Positions 11,163 to 22,503 of a DNA stretch of 64,000 nucleotides are shown piece after piece. The notes below the pieces were generated by a model, which was given only the letters and a program-made list of their open reading frames with translations, was not told where the DNA came from and did no database searches. Location of the stretch: NCBI GenBank assembly GCA_963752045.1, contig CAVVWN010000006.1:1-64000 (forward strand), written 5' to 3'. Source of the DNA: DATKDF01 sp963752045 (lineage in GTDB: Bacteria > Acidobacteriota > Vicinamibacteria > Vicinamibacterales > SCN-69-37). A program made the position numbers and the translations under genes. Position 1 is the stretch's first letter, and each line of letters starts with the position of its first letter.

Positions 11163-11878
11163 CGCGACCCCGCATGCACGGCCCCCCGCGAGGCCAGGCT
11201 CTCGACGACCGATTCGAAGATGATGCGCCCGTCGGCGCTCCCGACCGCGTCCTGGCACGCCCGCTCCGGATGCGGCATCAGGCCGACGACGTTTCGCGCG
11301 GCGTTCGCGATGCCGGCGATGTTGTTGATCGACCCGTTCGGGTTGGCGGCATCGGTCACCGCCCCGCCTGCGTCCGCATACCGGAACACGACGCGGCCCT
11401 CGGCCTCGAGCTCGGCAATCGTCTCCGGAGGCGCGAAGTAGTTGCCCTCGCCGTGCGCGATGGGAATGCGCAGCACCTGTCCGACGGAGGCCGCCCGCGT
11501 GAACGGCGTGTCCGTGCGCTCCACGCGCAGGTGCACCATCTCGCAGTGAAACTTGAGGTCGCGGTTCCGGAGCATGGCGCCCGGCAGCAGCCCGCACTCG
11601 AGCAGGACCTGAAAGCCGTTGCAGATGCCGATCATCGGCCCGCCAGACTCGGCGAACCTCCTGACGTCGGCCATGATCGGCGAGAAGCGCGCGATCGCGC
11701 CGGTTCGCAGGTAGTCGCCGTGCGAGAACCCGCCGGGGAGCACGACGACGTCGGCCTCGCCGATCGACGTGTCCTTGTGCCAGACGAACCGGGCCGTGTG
11801 GCCAAGCACGTGCTGGATGGCGTACTCGGCGTCGTGGTCGCAGTTCGATCCGGGAAACACGACGATCGCAAACGTCAC
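11159..11878 (-). CDS. purQ: Phosphoribosylformylglycinamidine synthase I (glutaminase subunit)
   Basis: Supplies ammonia from glutamine to PurL. Class I glutamine amidotransferase of 239 aa, the usual size for the separate subunit: it opens MTFAIVVFPGSNCDHDAEYA, has the nucleophile Cys in MIGICNGFQVLLECGLLPGA and a likely catalytic His in PIAHGEGNYFA. Its ATG at 11878 overlaps the purS stop by 4 nt and its stop overlaps the purL start by 4 nt, so the three subunits are translationally coupled in the order purS-purQ-purL. Confidence 0.97.
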
Positions 11879-12135
11879 GATGCCCCTCCAGCCGCCGCCG
11901 AGAGCTCGATCCGGTAGCTTTCGATCACCGGATTGGCGAGCACGCGGTCGGCCACCTCGGCCGCGAGCGCGCGCGCCTCGGCCTCGGACGCGACGTCGAG
12001 CTCGAGCTCGAAGTACTTGCCCTGCCGGACGTCGCCAACCGACCCGTAGCCGAGCGAGTGGAGCGCCTCGGCAATCGTGTGGCCCTGCGGATCGAAGACC
12101 GACGGTTTGAGCGTGACGAACACTTTCGCTTTCAC
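11875..12135 (-). CDS. purS: Phosphoribosylformylglycinamidine synthase subunit PurS
   Basis: Small (86 aa) structural subunit that bridges PurQ and PurL. It reads MKAKVFVTLKPSVFDPQGHT at the start, followed by AEALHSLGYGSVGDVRQGKYFEL, both typical of PurS. It uses a GTG start at 12135 with GGGAGAG as Shine-Dalgarno, lies 31 bp behind purB and overlaps purQ by 4 nt. Its presence confirms the three-subunit form of FGAM synthase rather than the long fused PurL. Confidence 0.96.
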   Translation of the reverse strand: MKAKVFVTLKPSVFDPQGHTIAEALHSLGYGSVGDVRQGKYFELELDVASEAEARALAAEVADRVLANPVIESYRIELSAAAGGAS

Positions 12136-12166
12136 GTTCTGGCTCTCCCGGGCGGCATGGCCGCCG

Positions 12167-13468
<1,302 letters not shown>

Positions 13469-13475
13469 GCGTTCT

Positions 13476-14739
13476 TCACACTCTCAGCTGATCGGTCGAC
13501 ACCGCCGCCTCGGACGGACCGACGATGGTCGCGACGACCGTGCCGTCGCGGAACAGATCGGCGGCCACACGCTGCACGTCGGCTGCCGTCACCGCCTCGA
13601 TGCTCGCGAGCACCTCGTCGAGCGTGAAATGCCGGCCGAAGTAGATCTCCTGGCGCGCGAGGTTCGACATGCGGCTCGACGTGCTCTCGAGGCTCAGCAT
13701 CAGGCTGCCCTTGAGGTGATCCTTGGCGCGGGCGAGCTCGTCGGCCGGCACGGGCGTCTCGCGAAGGGCCCGCAGCTCGGCGAGCGTGAGTCCAATGACC
13801 TCGTTCACCTTGTCGGGCGCGCATCCAGCGTAAATCGTCATCATGCCCGCGTCGCTGAAGGCCGAGAGATTGCTGAAGACGGCGTAGGCCAGGCCGCGAT
13901 CCTCGCGGATGTGCTGAAACAGCCGCGAGCTCATCGACCCGCCGAGAATCGTGTTGAGCACGTACGTCGCGTGCCGGTCGGCATGCGTCTGGCCGTAGGC
14001 CGGCGTGCCGATGCAGACGTGGCTCTGCTCGATGTCCTTCTGCCGCGATGGCCACGCCCGGGGTCACGACGGGCGGCTCGACCGGCCGGCCCGGCCGGCG
14101 GGTCGGAACGTCGGCAAACGCGCGCTCGACGAGCGTCCGCACGTCGGCGTGATCGATGCGGCCGGCAGCCGCCACGATGAGATTGGAGGCCACGTACGTC
14201 TCGTCGAAGTAGGCACGCAGGCCCGCCGACCGGAAGGACGTCACCGTGTCGGGTGTCCCCAGGATGGGCCGGCCGAGCGGGTGCCGCGACCAGAACTGCT
14301 GCGCGAAGAGCTCGTGCACCAGGTCGTCGGGCGCGTCCTCCACCATCTTGATCTCTTCGAGGATGACCGACTGCTCGCGTTCGACGTCGGCCGGCGCGAG
14401 CGCCGGCCGCATGACCAGATCGGCCAGCAGGTCGAGCGCCGTCGGGAGGTGCGCGTCCATCACCTTGACGTAGTAGCTCGCGTACTCCTTCGAGGTGAAC
14501 GCATCCAGGTGGCCGCCGATCGAGTCGATCGCCTGCGCGATCTCCTTGGCGGAGCGCGACGTGGTGCCCTTGAACAGCATGTGCTCGACGAAGTGCGCCA
14601 CGCCGCTCTCGGCGTCCGACTCGTGGCGCGAGCCGCGCGTCAGCCACACACCCACCGTCACCGAACGCACGTGGGGCATCGCCTCGGTGACGAGCCGCAA
14701 GCCGGACGGGAGCGTCTCAGCGGTTACGAGGCTCGACAT
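13476..14739 (-). pseudogene. M16 family zinc peptidase, one frameshift
   Basis: A PqqL/MPP-like metallopeptidase. The N-terminal half has the inverted zinc motif HFVEH (GVAHFVEHMLFKGTTS) and the downstream ligand region VERE-QSVILEEIKMVEDAPDD; the C-terminal half runs VLNTILGGSMSSRLFQHIRE to STDQLRV. The two halves lie in different frames because of one extra base near 14042 (GCAGAAGGAC should read GCAAAGGAC, giving IAAKDIEQSHVCIG). Corrected length is about 420 aa, normal for a single-subunit bacterial M16 protein. It stands at the head of the purine run, 7 nt before purB. Without the repair, neither half would be a full peptidase. Confidence 0.87.
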
Positions 14740-14770
14740 CCCGTACCCGCCCGAGGGCTTCCGCCGGGCC

Positions 14771-14830
14771 GATTTTCTCTAAGTTGTTCATTAACTTGAC
14801 TTTAGAAGAGCTGTTCAAGAGAGTCATGAT
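14771..14830. promoter_or_regulatory. AT-rich divergent promoter region between M16 peptidase and rlmN
   Basis: A conspicuous AT-rich island in an otherwise GC-rich region. It contains the inverted repeat AAGTT-N7-AACTT at 14781-14797 and, on the minus strand, TTGAAC at 14813-14818. It is the only gap from which the M16-pur operon and rlmN can be driven. I cannot fix the exact -10 boxes. Confidence 0.35.
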
Positions 14831-14901
14831 AGCACGGAACGCCGCGCTCCTCCAACAGCGGGAAGCCGCGCGGCATCTGTGGAACACTCGTTCGTGAAAC
14901 C

Positions 14902-15999
<1,098 letters not shown>

Positions 16000-17036
16000 C
16001 CGCGCCCATTCCCGCCTGCTCGCGCACGTACCGGGCCGCCGCTTCGTGCGTGGCGAACCACGCGCCGCCGCGGGCCTGGATGTGATCGATCAGGCCCTCG
16101 AGCGCCACGATCCGCGACCGGTGCCCGGTGATGTGCGGGTGCATCGTGAGCAGGAACATCGTCCGTTCCTCCCAGGCGCGGTCGAACTCGTCGATCCACA
16201 CCTGCATGACGTCGCGCGGCGGGCTGTAGCTGTTGCCCTGCGGGTTGAAGAGCGGCGCGTCGTCGAGTATCCATTCGACCGGCAGCTCGACGAGCCCGGT
16301 CGGCTCGCCGTCGGCGAGGAGCTCGTAGGGCCGATCGTCCGACATCATCGAGCTTTCGTAGAGGAAACCCGAGATCGCGCACGATGTCGAGCGTGGCCGG
16401 GCTGAAGTTCCAGGACGGCGCCCGGTACCCGACCGGGCGGACGCCGGCGATCTCCTCGACGGCGGCGACGGCCTGTTCGAGCAGGCGGCGCTCGGTCGCC
16501 GCGTCGAGCTGGCTGTTGCGCTCGTGTATCCAGCCATGCACGGCAATCTCGTGCCGGCCGCTGGCCTTGATGACGCCGGCCTGCCCGGGCGCGAGCTTCA
16601 GGCTCCAGGCCGGGAAGAAGAAGGTCGCCGGCACGCCTTCACGATCGAGCGACTGGACGATGCGCGGCAACGCGACGCGCGAGCCGTACTCGCCCTGCGA
16701 GAGCGACCCGATGTTGACCTGAGCGTCGCGAAGGCCCTGCACGGTCTCGTTGTCCACGTCGAACGAGAGCAGCACCGCGACGCGCGCGCCGCCCGGCCAT
16801 GACGCCGGCGTCAGATCGCGGCCGGCGCGCACCTGGTTGACGACAGAGCGAACCTGATCCTCGGGCCAGTCCCAGGGAGCGGCCTCCGCCGGAGACTGGT
16901 CGGAAGACTGGCCCGGCGGCGTGGCCGGAGTCTGAGCCGTGCACCCGACGGCGACGAGCATCAAAGGCAGAAGCAGTCGTCGGATGTCTGTCATGGAGGC
17001 CTCCAGGGCCACATTCTAGAGCGGCCGGGCACCGGA

Positions 17037-17077
17037 GGGGGACGGGTCTTGCTCGCGCAAAGCGAGACCCGTCCCCC
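17037..17077. repeat. Short hairpin form of the RAYT-linked REP
   Basis: GGGGGACGGGTCT at one side and AGACCCGTCCCCC at the other, with 17-nt arms (one mismatch) and a CGCGCAA loop. It lies between the SH3 protein stop (17088) and the deacetylase start. The 13 outer bases equal those of the REPs at 4547 and 48718. It could also act as a transcription terminator. Confidence 0.7.
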
Positions 17078-17087
17078 TCTTCCTGTT

Positions 17088-18068
17088 TCACCGGCAGAAC
17101 GCCTGGAGGGCCGTGAGGTTCGCGAGCGCGAGCGCACGGTTCGGCACGACCGTGTCACCGACGGCTGACGCGAGCGCCTCGAGCGACGTCGTGAACTCGC
17201 GGCAGTCACGCCCTTTGTCGAACTGCCAGGCCTGGTGCGGCCGTTCGGGCGCGAGAATCTGCTCGGCGGTGCGACTGACGATGTCGACAGCGCTCGCGGC
17301 ATGCCGCCCGTCAGGCTCGCGGCGCAGGTACTCACCGTGCAGCCGGTTCGTGCGGTCGACGTAGCACGCGAGGAAACCTTCGCATTCACCGGCGAGGCCG
17401 TTGGTCACCGCGAGCCACGCGATGTCGTCGGCCGAGGACGTCGCGGCGTGTCGCGCGTGAAGCTTCCAGACCTCGTCGTTGCCGAGAATCCACTGCCCCC
17501 CGGGTTCGTCGTATGCGACCTCGCCGATGCGCTCGGCCAGCCAGGACGCGTACGGCTCCCGCCGGCTCCCGCCAAAGGGAATCGCCCGGAGCGCGGCCGC
17601 GATCGCGCGCAGCCGCGCGAGCTCGATGCTGGCACGGCCCTCGTCGTTCGTGTACTCGGGCGCGACGCGCTCGATGAACGCGACAAGCTCGGCCCTGGCG
17701 GGAAAGCCGTCGCCCGTGCGGGCGAGGCGGTTCGCGATGATCGCGTCGAAGGCGGGCCACGGCCAGTCGCGGTCGAGCGGCCGGGTCAGGCGCGCGAGCA
17801 TCCAGCCCTCGCGCGTGTCGGGCAAACGCACGCGAACCCAGGTCTTGTCGAGCCCGGCTGGACCGGCCTCGACCACGTGCGTGCCAAGCGGAATCTGCGC
17901 CACGACGGCGGCGTCCGCCTCCGGCATGGCACGCAGCGTGGCGTTGGCGACAGCCGTGACGCGAATCTGACCGGCGGTTGCGGGCAGGGCGACGAGAGAC
18001 GTTCCAAGAGCGAAGGCAAACACAAGCGCGCGTCGAACGCGGTGGGAATGACGTTGGTGAACGGCCAT
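17088..18068 (-). CDS. Secreted SH3b-domain protein of unknown function
   Basis: 326 residues with a signal peptide (RRALVFAFALGTSLVALPATAG) and one bacterial SH3-like domain at about residues 34-97 (RVTAVANATLRAMPEADAAVVAQIPLG then WVRVRLPDTREGWM). Such domains often bind cell-wall peptides. The remaining 220 residues are helical and Trp-rich with a few Cys (GECEGFLACYVDRT, DKGRDCREF) and match no family I recognise. Start 18068 has GGGAGAG upstream. The REP hairpin at 17037-17077 follows the stop. Confidence 0.75.
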   Translation of the reverse strand: MAVHQRHSHRVRRALVFAFALGTSLVALPATAGQIRVTAVANATLRAMPEADAAVVAQIPLGTHVVEAGPAGLDKTWVRVRLPDTREGWMLARLTRPLDRDWPWPAFDAIIANRLARTGDGFPARAELVAFIERVAPEYTNDEGRASIELARLRAIAAALRAIPFGGSRREPYASWLAERIGEVAYDEPGGQWILGNDEVWKLHARHAATSSADDIAWLAVTNGLAGECEGFLACYVDRTNRLHGEYLRREPDGRHAASAVDIVSRTAEQILAPERPHQAWQFDKGRDCREFTTSLEALASAVGDTVVPNRALALANLTALQAFCR

Positions 18069-18246
18069 GGCGACTCTCCCTGATTGCCAGGGTCGAGTGC
18101 AACTCGTGTGCCGATGTCGTCGGTCGTGAATCGGCGCAAGACCAGAGGCACGACCAGGCCGCCCGGATGTTTCTACCAGGTCGAATCTTCCCGGTTGCCG
18201 TCGACGCGGGGCGCGGGCCTCGCGCGAGGATCGAGGGCCGTCCTCT

Positions 18247-18754
18247 TCAGCCGCCCGCGGGGGGTGTGTCCATGCCGGCCCAGAGATCCATCGTGCCGAG
18301 CTCGTGGCGGCCGCACGCCTTGAGGTACAGGAAGAGCTGCGTGCGATAGGCCGCGCAGCCCGAGAGCACCCAGTTGACGATGCAGGCGCCGCGCGTCATC
18401 TTCTGCCCGAACATCTCGATCTCCGCCCGGAAGTCGGCGTCCGTCACGCCGCCCAGCAGGCGGGCGTACGTCTCGCTCTGCGCGGAAATCGCCGCGACGG
18501 CCTCATCGAACGACAGGGCCGCGGCGGCTTCCTCGGCCGCCGTCCAGCGAGCCTCGTCGAAGGCGCCCTTGAGAGCCGCGTGAACGAGCTCGGGCCCCAT
18601 CAAGGTCAGGTAGCGCGACGAGCTCGAGCGTGCTGCGCTGCCCGGGCGTCGGCCGGTAATCGAGCTTCGCGCGATCGACCTTGCCGGCAAGATGGAGGAG
18701 GATACGGACTTCGTTCTGCAGCGAGCCAATCAGTTCGGATTTGTCGAGCACCAT
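18247..18754 (-). pseudogene. DinB-like four-helix protein, one frameshift
   Basis: A DinB/DUF1993-like small metal-binding fold is suggested by a 168-residue, mostly helical chain: MVLDKSELIGSLQNEVRILL, then GQRSTLELVRYLTLMGPELV, then FDEAVAAISAQSETYARLL and VLSGCAAYRTQLFLYLKACG. The first 47 residues lie in a different frame from the rest; one extra G near 18614 (CTCGTCGCGCTAC) accounts for it. The start at 18754 has AGGAG 7 nt upstream. Members of this superfamily often use a His triad; here I can only see scattered candidates, so the function is open. Confidence 0.7.
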
Positions 18755-18836
18755 CGGTCGTCTCCTGGGACACTGGGAGCCGGCACGATAGCACGACCCG
18801 GGCGCCGGGCAGCGGCCCTCGAGGCAAAGCCGATCC

Positions 18837-19337
18837 TCACTGGCCCGACTCGAGCCGCTTGGCGGCCGCCTCCACCTTGGCCGCCATCTTGACCTTGTAG
18901 TCGTCAAGCGCCGAGGCGACGCGCGCGTCGCCGAGCGCAATCATCTGCGCGGCCAGAATCCCGGCGTTGGTGGCGCCGGGCTTGCCGATGGCCACCGTGG
19001 CCACCGGCACGCCGGGCGGCATCTGCACCGTGGACAGGAGCGCGTCCAGCCCCTTGAGGGCCGATGAATCGATGGGCACGCCGATGACGGGCCGCGTCGT
19101 GTGAGCGGCGACGACGCCCGCCAGATGCGCGGCGGCGCCCGCGCCGACGATGAACACCTTGACACCACGCGAGGGGGCCTCTTCGACGAGCCGCATCACA
19201 CGCGCGGGCGAACGGTGCGCCGATGCCACCGTCATCTCCCACGCGAGCCCCAGTTCGGTAAGCGCCGCGCCGGCCGCCGACATCACCGGCGCGTCCGAGT
19301 CCGACCCCATCAGAATGAGCACATCGATCTTCGACAT
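18837..19337 (-). CDS. purE: N5-carboxyaminoimidazole ribonucleotide mutase
   Basis: Rearranges N5-CAIR to CAIR in the bacterial PurK/PurE route. 166 aa, with MGSDSDAPVMSAAG (phosphate loop), SAHRSPARV (catalytic His region) and GAGAAAHLAGVVAAHT (substrate loop), all diagnostic of class I PurE. purK is not in the window. It lies 65 nt downstream of purD on the same strand, but has its own -10-like TAAACT only 6 nt before its ATG. Confidence 0.96.
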   Translation of the reverse strand: MSKIDVLILMGSDSDAPVMSAAGAALTELGLAWEMTVASAHRSPARVMRLVEEAPSRGVKVFIVGAGAAAHLAGVVAAHTTRPVIGVPIDSSALKGLDALLSTVQMPPGVPVATVAIGKPGATNAGILAAQMIALGDARVASALDDYKVKMAAKVEAAAKRLESGQ

Positions 19338-19343
19338 GACAGA

Positions 19344-19349
19344 AGTTTA
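19344..19349 (-). promoter_or_regulatory. Putative -10 box of purE (leaderless arrangement)
   Basis: TAAACT on the minus strand, 6 nt before the purE ATG, with no Shine-Dalgarno in the gap. A transcript starting from it would begin at or next to the start codon. Confidence 0.35.
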
Positions 19350-19376
19350 CCGCGTCAGCGTAGGGCGGCCTGAAGC

Positions 19377-19403
19377 AGGGCGGACTGAAGTTCAGTCCGC
19401 CCT
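19377..19403. repeat. 27-bp palindrome at the purD stop
   Basis: AGGGCGGACTGAA-G-TTCAGTCCGCCCT: 13-bp perfect arms around one base. Its right end overlaps the purD stop codon (19402-19404). A degenerate partial copy (AGGGCGGCCTGAAG) precedes it at 19362-19375. A second full copy is at 42753-42783. It may serve as the purD terminator. Confidence 0.75.
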
Positions 19404-20676
19404 ACTTCAGGGCTTTGCGGCCGATGTCGCGGCGATACTGCATGCCGTCGAACTGAATCAGGCCGACGGCCTCGTAGGCGCGAGCGATGGCCGCCTCGAA
19501 CGAGTCGCCGTGACCCACGACGGTCAGCACCCGCCCGCCGGCCACCGCGATCCCGCCGGCCGTCTGCCGCGTGCCGGCGTGGAACACGATGACATCGGTG
19601 AGCGCGGCCACCCGATCGAGGCCGCTGATGATCTGGCCGGTCGCCGGCGCCCCCGGGTACCCCGGCGCCGCCAGCACGACGCCGACGAACCGCTCGGGCA
19701 GCAGGCCAAGGCCGTCGCCTTTGAGATTGCCGGTTGCCGCCCCGTGAAGCGCGGCCCCGAACCGGCCGTCGATCTGCGGCAGCACCACCTGGGCTTCCGG
19801 ATCGCCGAACCGCACGTTGAATTCGATGACCCTCGGGCCATCAGCCGTGAGCATGAGGCTGACGTAGAGAAACCCGCGGTAGGGATGCCCTTCGGCCCGC
19901 ATCCCGCTGATGACGGGCGCGACGACGGTGCGCAGGATCTCGCCGGCGAAGTCGTCCGAGACGAGCGGGCTCGGCGCAAACGCCCCCATCCCTCCCGTAT
20001 TCGGCCCGCGGTCGTCGTCGTAAATCCGCTTGTGGTCCTGCGCCGACCCGAGCGGGACGGCCCGCTCGCCGTCGACGAGCACGAAGAACGAGACCTCGGG
20101 CCCGACCAGGCACTCTTCGATCACCAGCCGCGCTCCGGCGTCGCCAAAGCGCCTGGCCTCCATACACTCGCGCACGGCCGCCTCGGCCTCGTCCCGCGTC
20201 TCGGCCACGGTGACGCCCTTCCCGGCGGCCAGCCCGTCGGCCTTGATGACGACCGGCAGGCCGAACGTGCCGCGCTCGAGCACGGCAAGGGCCTCGGCAA
20301 GCGACTGGCAGTCCTCGAAACGGGCGGTCGGGATGCCGTGCCGCATCATGAACTGCTTGGCCGCCGACTTCGAGCATTCGAGCGCCGCGCCATGGGCGTC
20401 CGGCCCGACGATCGGCAGACCGGCCTCCCGGAACCGGTCGGCAACGCCGCGGGCGAGGGGGGCCTCCGGCCCCACCACGGTGAGGTCCGCCCGCTCGCGA
20501 CGGGCGAGAGCCAGGACCTCCCCGGGATCGTCGAGGTCCACCGGCAGGCACCGGCCAAGCTGGGCCAAACCCGGGTTTCCCGGGGCCGAAAAGAGCTCGC
20601 TGACGTCGGAATCGCGGCTGAGGCGCCAGGCCAGGGCGTGTTCGCGCCCGCCGGCCCCGAGAATCAGGACTCGCAT
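19402..20676 (-). CDS. purD: Phosphoribosylamine-glycine ligase (GAR synthetase)
   Basis: Joins glycine to phosphoribosylamine, the second purine step. ATP-grasp enzyme of 424 aa: MRVLILGAGGREHALAWRLS start, VVGPEAPLARGVAD, FPVVIKADGLAAGKGV-type loop as LPVVIKADGLAAGKGVTVAE, GPEVSFFVLVDGE, NTGGMGAFAPSPL and EFNVRFGDPEAQVVLP. The stop codon lies in a dispersed palindrome. It is divergent from rpsU, with about 100 bp between; TAATAT 7 nt before the ATG suggests a leaderless transcript. Confidence 0.97.
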   Translation of the reverse strand: MRVLILGAGGREHALAWRLSRDSDVSELFSAPGNPGLAQLGRCLPVDLDDPGEVLALARRERADLTVVGPEAPLARGVADRFREAGLPIVGPDAHGAALECSKSAAKQFMMRHGIPTARFEDCQSLAEALAVLERGTFGLPVVIKADGLAAGKGVTVAETRDEAEAAVRECMEARRFGDAGARLVIEECLVGPEVSFFVLVDGERAVPLGSAQDHKRIYDDDRGPNTGGMGAFAPSPLVSDDFAGEILRTVVAPVISGMRAEGHPYRGFLYVSLMLTADGPRVIEFNVRFGDPEAQVVLPQIDGRFGAALHGAATGNLKGDGLGLLPERFVGVVLAAPGYPGAPATGQIISGLDRVAALTDVIVFHAGTRQTAGGIAVAGGRVLTVVGHGDSFEAAIARAYEAVGLIQFDGMQYRRDIGRKALK

Positions 20677-20683
20677 CGCGACA

Positions 20684-20689
20684 ATATTA
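20684..20689 (-). promoter_or_regulatory. Putative -10 box of purD (leaderless arrangement)
   Basis: TAATAT on the minus strand, 7 nt before the purD ATG; the gap has no ribosome site. No good -35 is visible. Confidence 0.4.
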
Positions 20690-20776
20690 GCGCCCCCCGT
20701 GCTACCCTATTTCTCTTGTCCAGCCGCCCGCGGGGCCGGCCGGGGCAAAATCAGCCGGGAAAGGGGGTGTTGAGCC

Positions 20777-20974
20777 TTGGCAGAAGTAAAGATCCAGGAA
20801 GGCGAGTCCATCGAAAGTGCCCTCCGCCGCTTCAAGCGGAAGGTCCAGCAGGAGGACATCATCAAGGACATCAAGAAACACTCCTTTTATCTGAAGCCGG
20901 GAGACAAGCGCCGCGCCAAGCAGACGCTGGCTCGCAAGCGTTCGCGCAAGAAGCAGCGCCGCGAAACCGAGTAG
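20777..20974 (+). CDS. rpsU: 30S ribosomal protein S21
   Basis: A 65-residue basic protein of the small subunit: AEVKIQEGESIESALRRFKR, then a lysine/arginine-rich tail ending KRSRKKQRRETE. Start codon TTG at 20777 is preceded by AAGGGGGTG with good spacing. It is the only ribosomal gene in the window. A hairpin follows at 20992-21041. Confidence 0.96.
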   Translation: MAEVKIQEGESIESALRRFKRKVQQEDIIKDIKKHSFYLKPGDKRRAKQTLARKRSRKKQRRETE

Positions 20975-20991
20975 CGCCTGGTCGAAACGCG

Positions 20992-21041
20992 GGGGTCGTT
21001 GCCCCGTCCCGATACCTTGTCGAAACAGGCAGCGACCCCTT
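20992..21041. terminator. Hairpin downstream of rpsU
   Basis: GGGGTCGTTGCC pairs with GGCAGCGACCCC (one mismatch, 12-nt arms), with a 25-nt loop. No T-run follows. It may terminate rpsU or be a further REP-like palindrome. Confidence 0.45.
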
Positions 21042-21167
21042 AGACTAGGGGCACATTTTTCCGGGGGGGCATCGACCGCCCGTCCGCCGTTCGGTGGCGG
21101 GTTCGCAGGGCCTCCCCAGTCGCAGAACCGCCGCGCTCGTCCGGGGCCGGCCCAATGAGGAGTTCGC

Positions 21168-21506
21168 ATGCAGATCGAGGAACGAGTCGTCGACAACGTG
21201 ACGATTCTCGACCTGAAGGGCAAGATCACGCTCGGCGAAGGTGACGAGGCCCTCAAAGACAAGATCAACTCGCTGCTCATGCAGGAGAAGAAGAAGATCC
21301 TGCTGAACCTGGCCGACGTGCCGTACATCGACAGCGCGGGCCTCGGCGAGATCGTCCGCACCTACACCACGGTGAGCCGGCAGGGTGGTCAGTTGAAGCT
21401 GGTCAATCTGACCAAGCGCATCACCGACCTGCTGATGATCACCAAGCTCCTGACGGTCTTCGAGACGTTCGACGTCGAGTCGGACGCCCTCAAGAGCTAC
21501 TCGTAA
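21168..21506 (+). CDS. STAS-domain anti-sigma factor antagonist
   Basis: A 112-residue SpoIIAA/RsbV-like protein. The phosphorylatable Ser lies in VPYIDSAGLGEIVRTYT, and the fold starts QIEERVVDNVTILDLKGKIT. Such proteins release sigma factors or act in partner-switching; no cognate anti-sigma kinase is present nearby. ATG 21168 has AGGAG 7 nt upstream. It ends 38 nt before the UbiA-type gene and may be the first gene of that operon, perhaps giving regulatory input to the glycan genes. Confidence 0.9.
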   Translation: MQIEERVVDNVTILDLKGKITLGEGDEALKDKINSLLMQEKKKILLNLADVPYIDSAGLGEIVRTYTTVSRQGGQLKLVNLTKRITDLLMITKLLTVFETFDVESDALKSYS

Positions 21507-21544
21507 ACCTGCCCCTGGAGGGGTGGCCCGCCGCCGCCCCACTC

Positions 21545-22498
21545 ATGGCCAGAGGTACGGTGTCTTCCGCCCGCCCGGCGCAGCCGGCTCCGGCCGGCGA
21601 GTACGAGCGCGGCCGCTCGCTCGCGGCGAATCTGCTCATTTCCCTTCGCCCGAGCCAGTGGACGAAGAACCTGGTGGTCTTCGCCGGACTGATCTTCGGC
21701 GAACGGCTGTTCGATCCGGGTTCGGTCTCGCTCGCCTCGTCGGCCTTTGTCGTCTTCTGCCTGCTCTCGGGCGTCGTCTATCTGCTCAACGACGTCCGCG
21801 ATCGCGAAGCCGACCGTCTCCATCCCACGAAGTCCGCCCGCCCGATCGCGTCCGGCGCGCTGCCGGTGCGAACGGCCGTCACCGCGGCGGCCGTGCTGGC
21901 CGTCGTGTCGCTCGGCGCGGCCTTCTGGATCGGCACGGGCTTCGGCCTGGTGGCCGCCGGTTATCTCGTCCTGCTCAGCGTGTATTCGGCTTCGCTCAAA
22001 CACCAGGTCATCCTCGACGTCCTGACGCTTTCGGCGGGCTTCGTGCTGCGGGCCGCCGGCGGGGCGATTGCCGTCGACGTGCCGGTGTCTCGCTGGCTGC
22101 TGCTCCTGACGCTGCTGCTCGCGCTGTTTCTGGCCCTGAGCAAGCGCCGCGCCGAGCTCGTCTCGCTCGCCGACGGCGCGAAGGACCACCGGCCGAGCCT
22201 GGCCGAGTACAGCCCGTACCTGCTCGACCAGATGATCAGCGTCGTGACGGCCTCGACGCTCATCGCGTACGCGTTTTATACGATCAGTCCGGACACGGTG
22301 CAGCGCTTCGGCACCGAGGATCTGATCTTCACGGTTCCGTTTCCGCTCTACGGCATCTTCCGGTACCTGTACCTGGTGCACCGGCGTGATGGCGGCGGAA
22401 ACCCCTCCGAGCATCTGCTGACGGACCGGCCGCTGCTGGTCTGCGTGGCACTGTGGGGCGTGGCCGTGATTCTCATTCTCTACGGCCCCCTGCGGTAG
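21545..22498 (+). CDS. UbiA-family prenyltransferase, likely decaprenyl-phosphate phosphoribosyltransferase type
   Basis: An integral membrane prenyltransferase of 317 aa with about eight or nine hydrophobic segments. The first Asp-rich motif is NDVRDREADRLHPTKSARPI, the form seen in the 5-phosphoribose-1-diphosphate:decaprenyl-phosphate transferases (Rv3806c-like), and LRPSQWTKNLVVFAGLIFG is also typical of that branch rather than of ubiquinone or haem prenyltransferases. These enzymes make polyprenyl-phosphate pentose donors for cell-envelope glycans. No DprE1/DprE2 epimerase genes are in the window, so the final sugar is unknown. Followed 5 bp later by the DUF362 gene and four glycosyltransferases, which supports an envelope-glycan role. 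Confidence 0.85.
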   Translation: MARGTVSSARPAQPAPAGEYERGRSLAANLLISLRPSQWTKNLVVFAGLIFGERLFDPGSVSLASSAFVVFCLLSGVVYLLNDVRDREADRLHPTKSARPIASGALPVRTAVTAAAVLAVVSLGAAFWIGTGFGLVAAGYLVLLSVYSASLKHQVILDVLTLSAGFVLRAAGGAIAVDVPVSRWLLLLTLLLALFLALSKRRAELVSLADGAKDHRPSLAEYSPYLLDQMISVVTASTLIAYAFYTISPDTVQRFGTEDLIFTVPFPLYGIFRYLYLVHRRDGGGNPSEHLLTDRPLLVCVALWGVAVILILYGPLR

Positions 22499-22503
22499 CC
22501 CAC

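Noticed and set aside
20992..21041. A confident intrinsic terminator for rpsU
   Set aside because: The stem has a mismatch and a 25-nt loop and is not followed by T residues; kept only as a tentative hairpin.
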